The notes under the pieces: model-generated
What the model was told of the DNA's origin: nothing
The model's input: only the letters and a program-made list of their open reading frames with translations
The model's database searches: none
Shown: in pieces, positions 1 through 5,535 of the stretch
Layout: each line of letters starts with the position of its first letter
How positions within the stretch are numbered: position 1 is the first letter of the stretch
DNA from: Candidatus Roizmanbacteria bacterium CG_4_9_14_0_2_um_filter_39_13
Lineage (GTDB): Bacteria > Patescibacteriota > Microgenomatia > UBA1406 > GWC2-37-13
NCBI GenBank assembly: GCA_002788865.1
Contig: PFSC01000099.1
Location: forward strand, 1 to 11,831
Reading direction: 5' to 3'
DNA: 11,831 bases
Translations under genes and position numbers: made by a program

Positions 1-258
1 AGAGGACCGGAAAGAAGGAATCCCTGGTGTACCGGTTGTCCTAAAAGGGCATCGCCGGGTAGCTATATTCCTAAGGGATAAGCACTGAAAGCATCTCAAG
101 TGCGAAGCCCCCTCCAAGATGAGAAATCCCAATTAGTCTGCAGGAAGATTACCTGCTTCGTCCATAGGACGATCAGCCTCTGGCTGAGATAGGCTCTAAG
201 TGTAAGTGCAGCAATGTATTTAGCTGAGGAGTACTAACTGACGATCTCCCATCTCTCT
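1..258 (+). rRNA. rrl: 23S ribosomal RNA, 3' end (partial)
   Basis: This is the end of domain VI of 23S rRNA, cut by the window start. The first bases, AGAGGACCGG, belong to the sarcin-ricin loop region. They are followed by recognisable conserved blocks: ctggtgtaccggttgtc, gccgggtagcta, gataagcactgaaagcatct and, near the end, gctgaggagtactaac. The 3' boundary is set by alignment from memory with the E. coli end (GTACTAA plus 21 nt), giving about 258; it may be off by a few bases. By the same alignment, 249-256 (ccatctct) is the 3' strand of the helix that closes the whole 23S molecule. No 5S gene follows before the terminator at 335-364. Confidence 0.95.
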
Positions 259-312
259 TGTTTGTCAAAAACAAGTGACATACTAAATCAGTGAAATATG
301 ATTTAGAGATGG
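249..312 (+). other. Structured 23S 3' tail, possible three-way RNA junction
   Basis: Three perfect helices can be drawn in the transcribed tail. The 249-256 strand (ccatctct) pairs with 305-312 (agagatgg), 8 bp. Inside it, 257-263 pairs with 269-275 (cttgttt/aaacaag, 5-nt loop). A second inner helix is 283-290 with 299-306 (ctaaatca/tgatttag, 8-nt loop). The last helix shares bases 305-306 with the outer stem, so two pairs compete. The outer left strand is also the predicted 3' strand of the 23S closing helix. The copy at 305-312 could therefore compete with the 23S 5' end or serve as a processing signal. The pairing is visible in the sequence; the role is inference. Confidence 0.5.
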
Positions 313-334
313 TGACCTACATTTGAATAACAAC

Positions 335-364
335 AAAAAAACCACGTTTCGGCGTGGTTTTTTT
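335..364 (+). terminator. Rho-independent terminator of the rRNA operon
   Basis: A perfect 12-bp stem (335-346 with 353-364) closes on a 6-nt tttcgg loop. The GC part is ccacg/cgtgg, and the lower stem is seven A facing seven T, so the T-run serves as the U-tract. It lies about 75 nt beyond the 23S end and ends the rRNA transcript. The A-run also makes it potentially bidirectional. Confidence 0.92.
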
Positions 365-367
365 GTG

Positions 368-376
368 TGCTAAAAT
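368..376 (+). promoter_or_regulatory. Extended -10 promoter of ruvC
   Basis: TGcTAAAAT is an extended -10 box (TG at 368-369, hexamer 371-376). It sits 7 nt before the ruvC ATG at 384, so transcription would start at or within a base or two of the start codon. No good -35 is visible: the expected place falls inside the terminator stem. The box lies directly after the terminator, so ruvC appears to be transcribed independently of the rRNA. Confidence 0.6.
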
Positions 377-383
377 TTGATAT

Positions 384-863
384 ATGAAAATTCTTTCGAT
401 CGATCCTGGGTTTGAGAAAGTAGGATGGGCAATCTTTGATAAGACAGGTACCGGTAATACAGATTTTATCTTTATTACTTCGGGTCTTATCAAAACTTCA
501 AAAGCAATATTACATGAGTTGCGATTGAAAATAATCTACGAGACGCTCAACGAAATCATTGAAAAGCACAAGGTTGAACGTCTGGTGATCGAAAAGCTTT
601 TCTTTTTCAAGAATAAAAAAACAGTGCTTGAAGTATCTCAGGCTCTTGGAGTTATCGAACTTTCGGCATCAATTATGAATATCCCCATCTCTCGCCTCAC
701 ACCACTCGAAATCAAGCAAATAATCACCGGATACGGCACCGCAGACAAAGAATCAGTTCAAAAAATGATAAAGCTTGAACTTGGAGATCAAATTGTATTT
801 AAAGACGATGATGAATCAGATGCAATTGCTTGTGGGTTAGCGTATATTTATACCCAAAGATAG
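384..863 (+). CDS. ruvC: Holliday junction resolvase RuvC
   Basis: RuvC is a dimeric endonuclease that cuts Holliday junctions symmetrically during recombination and repair, working with the RuvAB branch-migration motor. The 159-residue protein has the usual family length. The four acidic metal ligands are visible: D7 in SIDPG, E70 in VIEKLFF, and D143 and D146 in DDDESDA. The aromatic F73 after the glutamate, and the segment GYGTADKESVQKMI near 116-129 (family pattern GxGxAxKxxVQ), also match. The ATG at 384 gives the canonical MKILSIDPG start. There is no Shine-Dalgarno sequence, and a -10 box lies 7 nt upstream, so the mRNA is probably leaderless. The gene follows the rRNA terminator; ruvA and ruvB are not in the window. 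Confidence 0.95.
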   Translation: MKILSIDPGFEKVGWAIFDKTGTGNTDFIFITSGLIKTSKAILHELRLKIIYETLNEIIEKHKVERLVIEKLFFFKNKKTVLEVSQALGVIELSASIMNIPISRLTPLEIKQIITGYGTADKESVQKMIKLELGDQIVFKDDDESDAIACGLAYIYTQR

Positions 864-878
864 ATAACGTAATTCAAA

Positions 879-884
879 TACGAT
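879..884 (+). promoter_or_regulatory. Weak candidate -10 for the original ORF2 start
   Basis: TACGAT ends 7 nt before the ATG at 892, the same spacing as at ruvC. It matches four of six consensus bases and has no clear -35. It is supported only by the spacing pattern shared with other genes of the window. Confidence 0.3.
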
Positions 885-891
885 CACTCAT

Positions 892-966
892 ATGGATGCG
901 ACGACAACGGCAGAAAAACCCCCAAATCAAGATCCTCCGGAACTTAGAGCCTGTTTGAAAACTTAA
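892..966 (+). pseudogene. Severed 5' end of the ORF2 gene
   Basis: An ATG at 892 opens a frame coding MDATTTAEKPPNQDPPE (892-942) and then CTT at 943. CTT is the first codon of the 5-bp repeat flanking the insertion. Reading on into the element gives six more codons and a TAA at 964-966. If the element and one CTTAG copy (943-1087, 145 bp) are removed, codon 17 joins directly and in frame to CTT at 1088, which is codon 11 of the present ORF2 frame. This would restore a protein of about 422 residues. The original gene therefore most likely began here. The 24-residue remnant peptide is unlikely to have a function of its own. Confidence 0.7.
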
Positions 967-1087
967 AAAGTGTCATTCCGAGCTTGTCGAGGAATCTCTT
1001 CTTTGAATTTAAGAAAGGGATTTCTCCACTCCACTTACTTCCTTCACTTCAGTCGAAATGACAAAAAACCTAGTTTTCAAACAGGCT
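948..1087. mobile_element. MITE-like insertion, 140 bp, with perfect inverted ends
   Basis: The outer ends agagcctgtttgaaaact (946-963) and agttttcaaacaggctct (1072-1089) are exact reverse complements over 18 bp. The pentamer CTTAG occurs at 943-947 and again at 1088-1092, as expected of a target duplication around an element of 948-1087. A 3-bp TTA duplication with the element at 947-1088 is an alternative. Inside, gtcatt (972-977) and aatgac (1057-1062) form a second inverted pair. The left inner arm carries tccgagcttgtcgagga, related to the other palindromic repeats in the window. There is no transposase, so it would be non-autonomous. It interrupts the 5' end of ORF2 and supplies the present ATG at 1058. 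Confidence 0.75.
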
Positions 1088-2305
1088 CTTAGTAGAATCA
1101 GTTTGCTCACTAAAGCATTTCATCAGGGGCATATTGATAAAGAACCAATGCCAGAACCAAAGTCTCCATCTGAAATATTTGCAGTATTTCATGATAACGT
1201 TGTAACAGAAGAACGAAACGAAAAACAAACTGATTTTATTCAAATCCCAACAACCTATGGAACACTTCTTCTTCATCCTGATTTTTTGGAAGTAATTCGA
1301 ACGATCCCTGCCCGACCCATGCCAACCGAAGTCCAAAACGACCTGCACGTGCCAGAGCCACAGGTATGGAAAAAGCTTTGCGCAGAGCTTGCTGAGATTG
1401 GTGGAGAAAAATTACTATCTGATTACCTTGATGGTCTCAGTGAACAAAGGGATACTCACAATCACTTGTTGTTACGTGCATATTCAATGCTTCCGCAAGA
1501 AACACAGGATGATATCCTGTCAATCATTCCACCTCTCACCTTTGGAGGGAAGCTCACACATCTTGTCGGAGCTATCTCACCGTTTGACTCTGTCGCCGAT
1601 CAATTTTGGAAGAAGTATGGGGTAGCGCCTGAAGAAATTGAGAAAATCAGTGACTGGGCAAAAATTACTGGCTCGGGAGTAGTACTTGCCTCTCCTGATT
1701 TCCAATCCGGTAAAAAATCTCACGACTATATTACCTACGCCATGATGAAAACTGCTAATATGGACATCTCACTTCATGATCAAATGGTTAAAAACACCTG
1801 TTTACATGAAGGAAGGGGCCATGGGTTTATTGATCCTCTCTTGGATCATTATTTGGGTGACTCAAAAAAATACTCAACAGAGGGAATTGCGGGCGCACTT
1901 GGACAAGATAATCGAATAGAGCAAGAAGTTTTACAACAAGAGCTACAAGACCTTCTTGCTGATAAAATAGAACGAAATACTGACAGGGTGTATGATGTTG
2001 GGTATCGAATTATGCCAGTATTTTTAACTCGAGTACATTCGGCATTAATGAAAACTCGATCTCTCTCTGATGAAGCTGCATGGGCTCTTATTATCTCTGA
2101 ATCAATTGCGAGCGCAAGAAGCCTGTCACAAAATCTTGAACTTACTCCAGACCAAAAACATGCTCAGTTTATACCAAAAATGCTGAAACTTCTTGATTTC
2201 GAACACTCGTTAAAAGAGTTATTTTTTGAAACTTCCAAAGATAATTTTACCCCTCTTGCAGTAGCTCAATTCGCTCCCAGTTTGGTTAGTATGGAAACGG
2301 CATAA
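1058..2305 (+). CDS. Putative HEXXXH metallopeptidase-like protein, 5' end disrupted
   Basis: I do not recognise this 415-residue protein with certainty. The outstanding motif is CLHEGRGHGF, with H250, E251 and H255 in an HEXXXH arrangement. That arrangement is known in dipeptidyl peptidase III (family M49, HEXXGH) and in DUF1704/MATCAP tyrosine carboxypeptidases, where a downstream glutamate completes the zinc site. Candidates here are E275 in STEGIAGAL, which recalls the EEGLA of DUF1704, or D298/D302 in QDLLAD, which recalls the M49 EExxAE motif. No signal peptide or membrane segment is evident. The first ten codons come from the MITE-like element, and the original N-terminus lies at 892-942. 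No promoter or ribosome site is evident before 1058, so expression is doubtful although the frame is intact. Function by motif only. Confidence 0.55.
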   Translation: MTKNLVFKQALSRISLLTKAFHQGHIDKEPMPEPKSPSEIFAVFHDNVVTEERNEKQTDFIQIPTTYGTLLLHPDFLEVIRTIPARPMPTEVQNDLHVPEPQVWKKLCAELAEIGGEKLLSDYLDGLSEQRDTHNHLLLRAYSMLPQETQDDILSIIPPLTFGGKLTHLVGAISPFDSVADQFWKKYGVAPEEIEKISDWAKITGSGVVLASPDFQSGKKSHDYITYAMMKTANMDISLHDQMVKNTCLHEGRGHGFIDPLLDHYLGDSKKYSTEGIAGALGQDNRIEQEVLQQELQDLLADKIERNTDRVYDVGYRIMPVFLTRVHSALMKTRSLSDEAAWALIISESIASARSLSQNLELTPDQKHAQFIPKMLKLLDFEHSLKELFFETSKDNFTPLAVAQFAPSLVSMETA

Positions 2306-2411
2306 TGCGCTCCTTTTTACCATCCGTTATCACGAAGAGAAGCTCATATTTCAATTGGAAACTCTTTTCAAAAATGTTGACGAAGCAGTGCCGCGATTTG
2401 GGATTGGGCTT

Positions 2412-2429
2412 ATATATAGACCTATATAT
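2412..2429. promoter_or_regulatory. AT palindrome in the phosphatase promoter, possible operator
   Basis: ATATATAG (2412-2419) and CTATATAT (2422-2429) are a perfect 8-bp inverted repeat around AC. It fills the spacer directly upstream of the TGtTAAAAT box, where a dimeric repressor could block polymerase. The AT-only composition makes chance a serious alternative. The rest of the 144-bp gap from 2306 shows no terminator or other feature. Confidence 0.3.
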
Positions 2430-2437
2430 GTTAAAAT
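2429..2437 (+). promoter_or_regulatory. Extended -10 promoter of the PP2C-like gene
   Basis: TGtTAAAAT (hexamer 2432-2437) is an extended -10 box like that of ruvC. It ends 12 nt before the ATG at 2450, predicting a leader of only about 6 nt with no room for a Shine-Dalgarno sequence. No good -35 is seen. Confidence 0.5.
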
Positions 2438-2449
2438 ACACAAATATAT

Positions 2450-3418
2450 ATGAATTCTAAAAAAGAATTTTTGACTTATTGTCCTGAAAGAAACGCAACA
2501 TTTGAGAGGCAAATTAAAACAAGTGAAGATGCTCCTCCGTTAGCTCATCATGACCACGTACATAATCGAACTATTTTAGGTGTTGCAGATGGTATGGGTC
2601 GAGCGGGAACAGTACGAGTAGTACCAAATTCCAAACCAAGTACACCTCAGTCCATGGCGCGTGTAGCATCTCGCAGTGTGGTTGGCGCCGTACTAGAGGG
2701 TTTTAATCGTTTACCAAGGGATTTATCTAGATGTGATCTTACAACTATAATATCTGAAAACGTAGTCTCTGCAGTTCACAGATTAACTCCTGGTTATCGT
2801 TTATACTCCTGTTTAACATTTTCTGAAACAGCGGCCGAGTTTGCCAAAGAAGGAATTGGCATACTTCGATACCCCACAACACTCGCTACAGCTATCATTC
2901 AAAAAGAAGCAGATCGAAGCACTATAGTACACGCTCTGTGGGGAGGAGATGCTCCCATATCCATTCGCACACCAACATCACTTTTTACAACCTATAATGG
3001 GCCTAGTAGTGGAAATGATCATGCTATCCATGCTGATGTTCCTGAAAATTACCAACTTCACAAAGCATCGTTTTACATACCAGCAGATGTACCTTTTATG
3101 GTCGCAGCTTGTACCGATGGTTTAACCCACTTCAATCGATTTCCAAAAAATATGTCCATCCCCCATATTGATAGACTTGATCTTTTTAGAGAATTATGGA
3201 CGAGCGTTGTTAAAGGCACAGATCGTGCAACTCTATCAGACTCACTTCAAATGTGTATTGCGCCATATTTAGATACTGAAGCTTGTTATTTGAGCGGTGC
3301 ACCATATCTTTACCCCGATGATCGTACTGCGTCATTACATTTGTCACAAAGTTTTGTACCACAGGATGAGATTTCAACGCATTTAGTTGGAAATGGAGAT
3401 AATTTTTATATAATTTAA
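2450..3418 (+). CDS. Divergent PP2C-type (PPM) Ser/Thr phosphatase
   Basis: PP2C phosphatases remove phosphate from Ser/Thr residues with two Mn/Mg ions held by aspartates. The 322-residue sequence shows the family motifs in order: VADGMG (D47-G50, family DGMGG), TTLATAII near 143-150 (family TTxxxA), WGGDAPI (D167, family GDSR), CTDGL (D223, family SDGL) and PDDRT (D290, D291; family DNxT). The second glycine of DGMGG is replaced by R51, and GDSR is degenerate. Between residues 50 and 140 it carries extra sequence compared with minimal PP2C domains. No membrane segment or sensor domain is evident, so it is likely cytoplasmic. No partner kinase lies nearby. Substrate unknown. It follows the disrupted HEXXXH gene but has its own promoter. 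Confidence 0.75.
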   Translation: MNSKKEFLTYCPERNATFERQIKTSEDAPPLAHHDHVHNRTILGVADGMGRAGTVRVVPNSKPSTPQSMARVASRSVVGAVLEGFNRLPRDLSRCDLTTIISENVVSAVHRLTPGYRLYSCLTFSETAAEFAKEGIGILRYPTTLATAIIQKEADRSTIVHALWGGDAPISIRTPTSLFTTYNGPSSGNDHAIHADVPENYQLHKASFYIPADVPFMVAACTDGLTHFNRFPKNMSIPHIDRLDLFRELWTSVVKGTDRATLSDSLQMCIAPYLDTEACYLSGAPYLYPDDRTASLHLSQSFVPQDEISTHLVGNGDNFYII

Positions 3419-3523
3419 GTACGCTTACTCAACCATATTGGGCTTAAGTTTAAAGGAAATGAGTCAGTATTTACTACTTAAATTTTGTAAACCTCTTAAC
3501 ACCCCTAGAAGTTGGATGATCAA

Positions 3524-3630
3524 CCCCGACGCAGAGCGTCGAGGTATCTCGTGTCATCCCGAACTTGATTCGGGATCCAGACTGGATTCCTACCTTCGCA
3601 GGAATGACAATCGCGACGCAAGCGTCGGGG
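3524..3630. repeat. Nested palindromic intergenic repeat
   Basis: The outer ends ccccgacgc (3524-3532) and gcgtcgggg (3622-3630) are inverted copies. Each arm is itself a hairpin: cgacgc-aga-gcgtcg at 3527-3541 and cgacgc-aa-gcgtcg at 3614-3627. Inside lies a second unit bounded by tgtcat (3552-3557) and atgaca (3604-3609). It contains the hairpins cccgaa/ttcggg (3558-3574) and attcct/aggaat (3586-3605). The inner unit resembles the arm of the MITE-like element at 972-998. The repeat fills most of the 232-bp gap between the converging phosphatase and PfkB genes. It could stop transcription from both sides, although no T-run follows it. Confidence 0.75.
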
Positions 3631-3650
3631 AATTAAACCCTAAAGAGAGA

Positions 3651-4565
3651 TTAATTTGCCCCAAGCCTCGCGATAATCCTCACTGCATATTCAGCTCCTG
3701 CTTTCATTGATTTCTGAATATCTGAAGTTTGAATATATGAGGCAATAAATCCCGCAGTAAATGCATCACCTGCACCGGTCGTGTCAAGTACTTTTGTAGT
3801 AACGATCGCCTTTTGATAATACACTTTAGAATCATGATATGCATAGCTTCCTTTTTTCCCATTGGTAATGACAAGAAGATGATTTTTCGTAAACGGCATG
3901 AACTTCTCGATGATATTCGATTGAAAATCGATGGATTCATAGGAAGATTTAACAATATCTGCATACTCATATCCATTTATTATCAACACATCAATATTTT
4001 CAATAAAACTGATAATTTCCACAAGAGGTCTTCTGCAATCAGTCACATTCAAATTCGCAAATACTTTTTTCCCACGCGATTTTGCAAATTGGAGAATTTT
4101 TAGTCGCTCTTCCCAAGAAACATTTGCCAGATTTGCCATGTATATAGACTCTGCTTTTTCTATCTTATCGTAGTCATCTTCACACTTCAGCAACTGCTGA
4201 TCGGGCGTACGATAATTCACTATGGTCTTTTCGCCCTTTGTGTTCAGTAAAATTGAGGAAATATTTGTATAATCTTCTTCAATTGAGCAGAATTCTTCGT
4301 GAACGATATGTTCGTCATCAAGTTTCTTGTAAATTATCGATTTGAACAGATTATTGCCGATCTTTGCAATAAGACCTGCATGCAAACCCGCATGAGCTAC
4401 CCCAATCGCTACATTTGCACCGCCACCACCAAGTCCTTCATAAAAATGGTCGACATAGTACTTACCACCTATAGCAAGCTCAAATCTCCCCCCACTCTCG
4501 GTAAGAGATTCACCTTTATAATAGAGATCAATACTAACAGTACCAAAACACATGAGATCAAGCAT
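3651..4565 (-). CDS. PfkB/ribokinase-family carbohydrate or nucleoside kinase
   Basis: PfkB-family enzymes phosphorylate sugars or nucleosides with ATP. Counting from the ATG at 4565 the protein has 304 residues, a typical length. Visible motifs are MCFGTVSIDLY at the N-terminus (substrate-binding strand), LGGGGANVAIG (46-55, first family signature), INGYEYAD (196-203, the NxxE metal-site motif) and DTTGAGDAFTAGF (261-273, second signature with catalytic D267). The substrate cannot be told from sequence. I chose 4565 over the upstream in-frame start at 4601 because a -10 box (4572-4577) ends 6 nt before it and the family starts close to the CFGTVSID strand; the ATG at 4553 is also possible. 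It is divergent from holA and converges on the phosphatase gene. Confidence 0.88.
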   Translation of the reverse strand: MLDLMCFGTVSIDLYYKGESLTESGGRFELAIGGKYYVDHFYEGLGGGGANVAIGVAHAGLHAGLIAKIGNNLFKSIIYKKLDDEHIVHEEFCSIEEDYTNISSILLNTKGEKTIVNYRTPDQQLLKCEDDYDKIEKAESIYMANLANVSWEERLKILQFAKSRGKKVFANLNVTDCRRPLVEIISFIENIDVLIINGYEYADIVKSSYESIDFQSNIIEKFMPFTKNHLLVITNGKKGSYAYHDSKVYYQKAIVTTKVLDTTGAGDAFTAGFIASYIQTSDIQKSMKAGAEYAVRIIARLGAN

Positions 4566-4571
4566 ATTTTT

Positions 4572-4577
4572 AGTATA
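4572..4577 (-). promoter_or_regulatory. -10 box of the PfkB-family gene
   Basis: TATACT on the minus strand ends 6 nt before the ATG at 4565, so transcription would begin at the start codon. TTGGAG 18 bp upstream is a weak -35. It lies within the 83-bp divergent region shared with holA. Confidence 0.55.
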
Positions 4578-4634
4578 AGACACAATGCAAACAAACTCCA
4601 ACTGTCATGCTATGCGCCACACATTAAACACATT

Positions 4635-4643
4635 TGTTACAAT
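4635..4643 (+). promoter_or_regulatory. Extended -10 promoter of holA
   Basis: TGtTACAAT (hexamer 4638-4643) ends 5 nt before the ATG at 4649. This argues against the upstream in-frame TTG at 4634, which would lie inside the promoter, and predicts a leaderless mRNA. No convincing -35 is visible. Confidence 0.55.
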
Positions 4644-4648
4644 GTATC

Positions 4649-5347
4649 ATGCTTACAGTCATTACAGGTGAAGATTCTATCGCCTCTCGCGCCAAACTTC
4701 AAACACTCAAACAAGAATTTATGCAAAAGGGTTTTGCAGTGACTCAAACATATATTGATGCTCTTGAGGAAGTATTGAAAAGTAGCTCTGGAGTATATGA
4801 TCTGTTCGGAAAACAATCGGTGTATTTTGTAGATGGCCTTTCTTCAAAATATAAAGGAAGGGAAAAGACGCCTTTCAAGGAAATCGTGCAAAAGCTTGCG
4901 CTAGAAAAAGGTATCCAGATTATCGATTGGGAAAATGGGAAATCTGCTTACGAACTTTCTGGCTTAAAACGTATTGCATCTACGTTTGACGAATACAAGC
5001 CAGGAAAAACCGTTTTTCAGCTTCTTGAGTATGCGGAGCCGGGGAATCTCAAACTTTTTATCGATACCCTTGAGGTAGTTTCTCAATCTCAAGATATCAC
5101 ATTCGTATATGCGCTATTGTGGAAGTACATTCGCAAACTCATCCAAGCTCAAAACAATACCCTAGAATCATCAGTACCTTCGTGGCAAAAGCAGAAATTG
5201 GTGTATCAATCAAGTAAATGGAATCAAAAATCTCTTCTCCAATTCTATGAGAAACTCGCTCGAATCGATGTATCCCTTAAAACAAACCAAACCCCGTACG
5301 ATTTGCGTGAATCACTGGAACTTTTAGTATGTTATTATTTGAAGTAG
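4649..5347 (+). CDS. holA: DNA polymerase III delta subunit, short form
   Basis: Delta is the clamp-loader subunit that opens the beta clamp during DNA replication. The N-terminus MLTVITGEDSIASRAKLQTL matches the usual opening strand and helix (…GeD…R..L). The C-terminal part has the family pattern: ITFVYALLWKYIRKLIQA near 151-168, then a helical segment LVYQSSKWNQKSLLQFYEKL, then ARIDVSLKTNQTPYDLRESL (the 'D..lK.g' helix) and a hydrophobic end. At 232 residues it is about 100 shorter than common HolA proteins (~340), with the shortening mainly in the middle. This is either a reduced form or a HolA-like paralogue. The ATG at 4649 was chosen from the -10 spacing. It is divergent from the PfkB gene. 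Confidence 0.75.
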   Translation: MLTVITGEDSIASRAKLQTLKQEFMQKGFAVTQTYIDALEEVLKSSSGVYDLFGKQSVYFVDGLSSKYKGREKTPFKEIVQKLALEKGIQIIDWENGKSAYELSGLKRIASTFDEYKPGKTVFQLLEYAEPGNLKLFIDTLEVVSQSQDITFVYALLWKYIRKLIQAQNNTLESSVPSWQKQKLVYQSSKWNQKSLLQFYEKLARIDVSLKTNQTPYDLRESLELLVCYYLK

Positions 5348-5408
5348 GCTCAAAAGAACAAGTGATCAATAGATCAAAGGAACAATTTACAAATTTTACA
5401 ATAGTTAT

Positions 5409-5482
5409 CATCCTGAACTCGCTTGTCCCGATCGAAGCATCGTGGTTTCAGGATCTAGCGGGCAGGTAAATTCAGCATGACA
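5409..5482. repeat. Degenerate palindromic intergenic repeat
   Basis: tcctgaa (5411-5417) pairs with ttcagga (5447-5453). Inside is a smaller hairpin, cgat/atcg (5429-5432 with 5439-5442). The sequence begins tcatcctgaact and ends agcatgaca, echoing the tcat…atgaca frame of the repeat at 3552-3609 and of the MITE-like element. The remaining bases of the 188-bp gap between holA and the mutase gene hold AT-rich sequence and a weak promoter. Confidence 0.6.
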
Positions 5483-5521
5483 GTTTGGAGATATCTTTTA
5501 GATTAGAAACTTATTATTTAT

Positions 5522-5527
5522 TACATT
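5522..5527 (+). promoter_or_regulatory. Weak -10 candidate for the mutase gene
   Basis: TACATT ends 8 nt before the ATG at 5536 and fits four of six consensus bases. TTTAGA at 5497-5502, 19 bp away, is a poor -35. It is listed because the spacing agrees with the near-leaderless pattern of the neighbours. Confidence 0.3.
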
Positions 5528-5535
5528 AACTACAT

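Noticed and set aside
305..330. Possible remnant of a 5S rRNA gene (ggtgacctac)
   Set aside because: Only a few bases resemble 5S; none of the conserved 5S core (ccgaac…gaagttaag) is present before the terminator.
2377..2405. TTGACG as -35 of the phosphatase promoter
   Set aside because: No -10 lies 16-18 bp downstream, and it is about 49 bp from the extended -10 used.
3438..3710. Open frame of 90 codons after the phosphatase gene
   Set aside because: It mostly translates the palindromic repeat (CHPELDSGSRLDSY…) and runs into the antisense of the PfkB gene; it has no start signals.
4634..4648. TTG start extending holA by five codons
   Set aside because: The TTG lies within the extended -10 box; the ATG at 4649 fits the promoter spacing and the family N-terminus.
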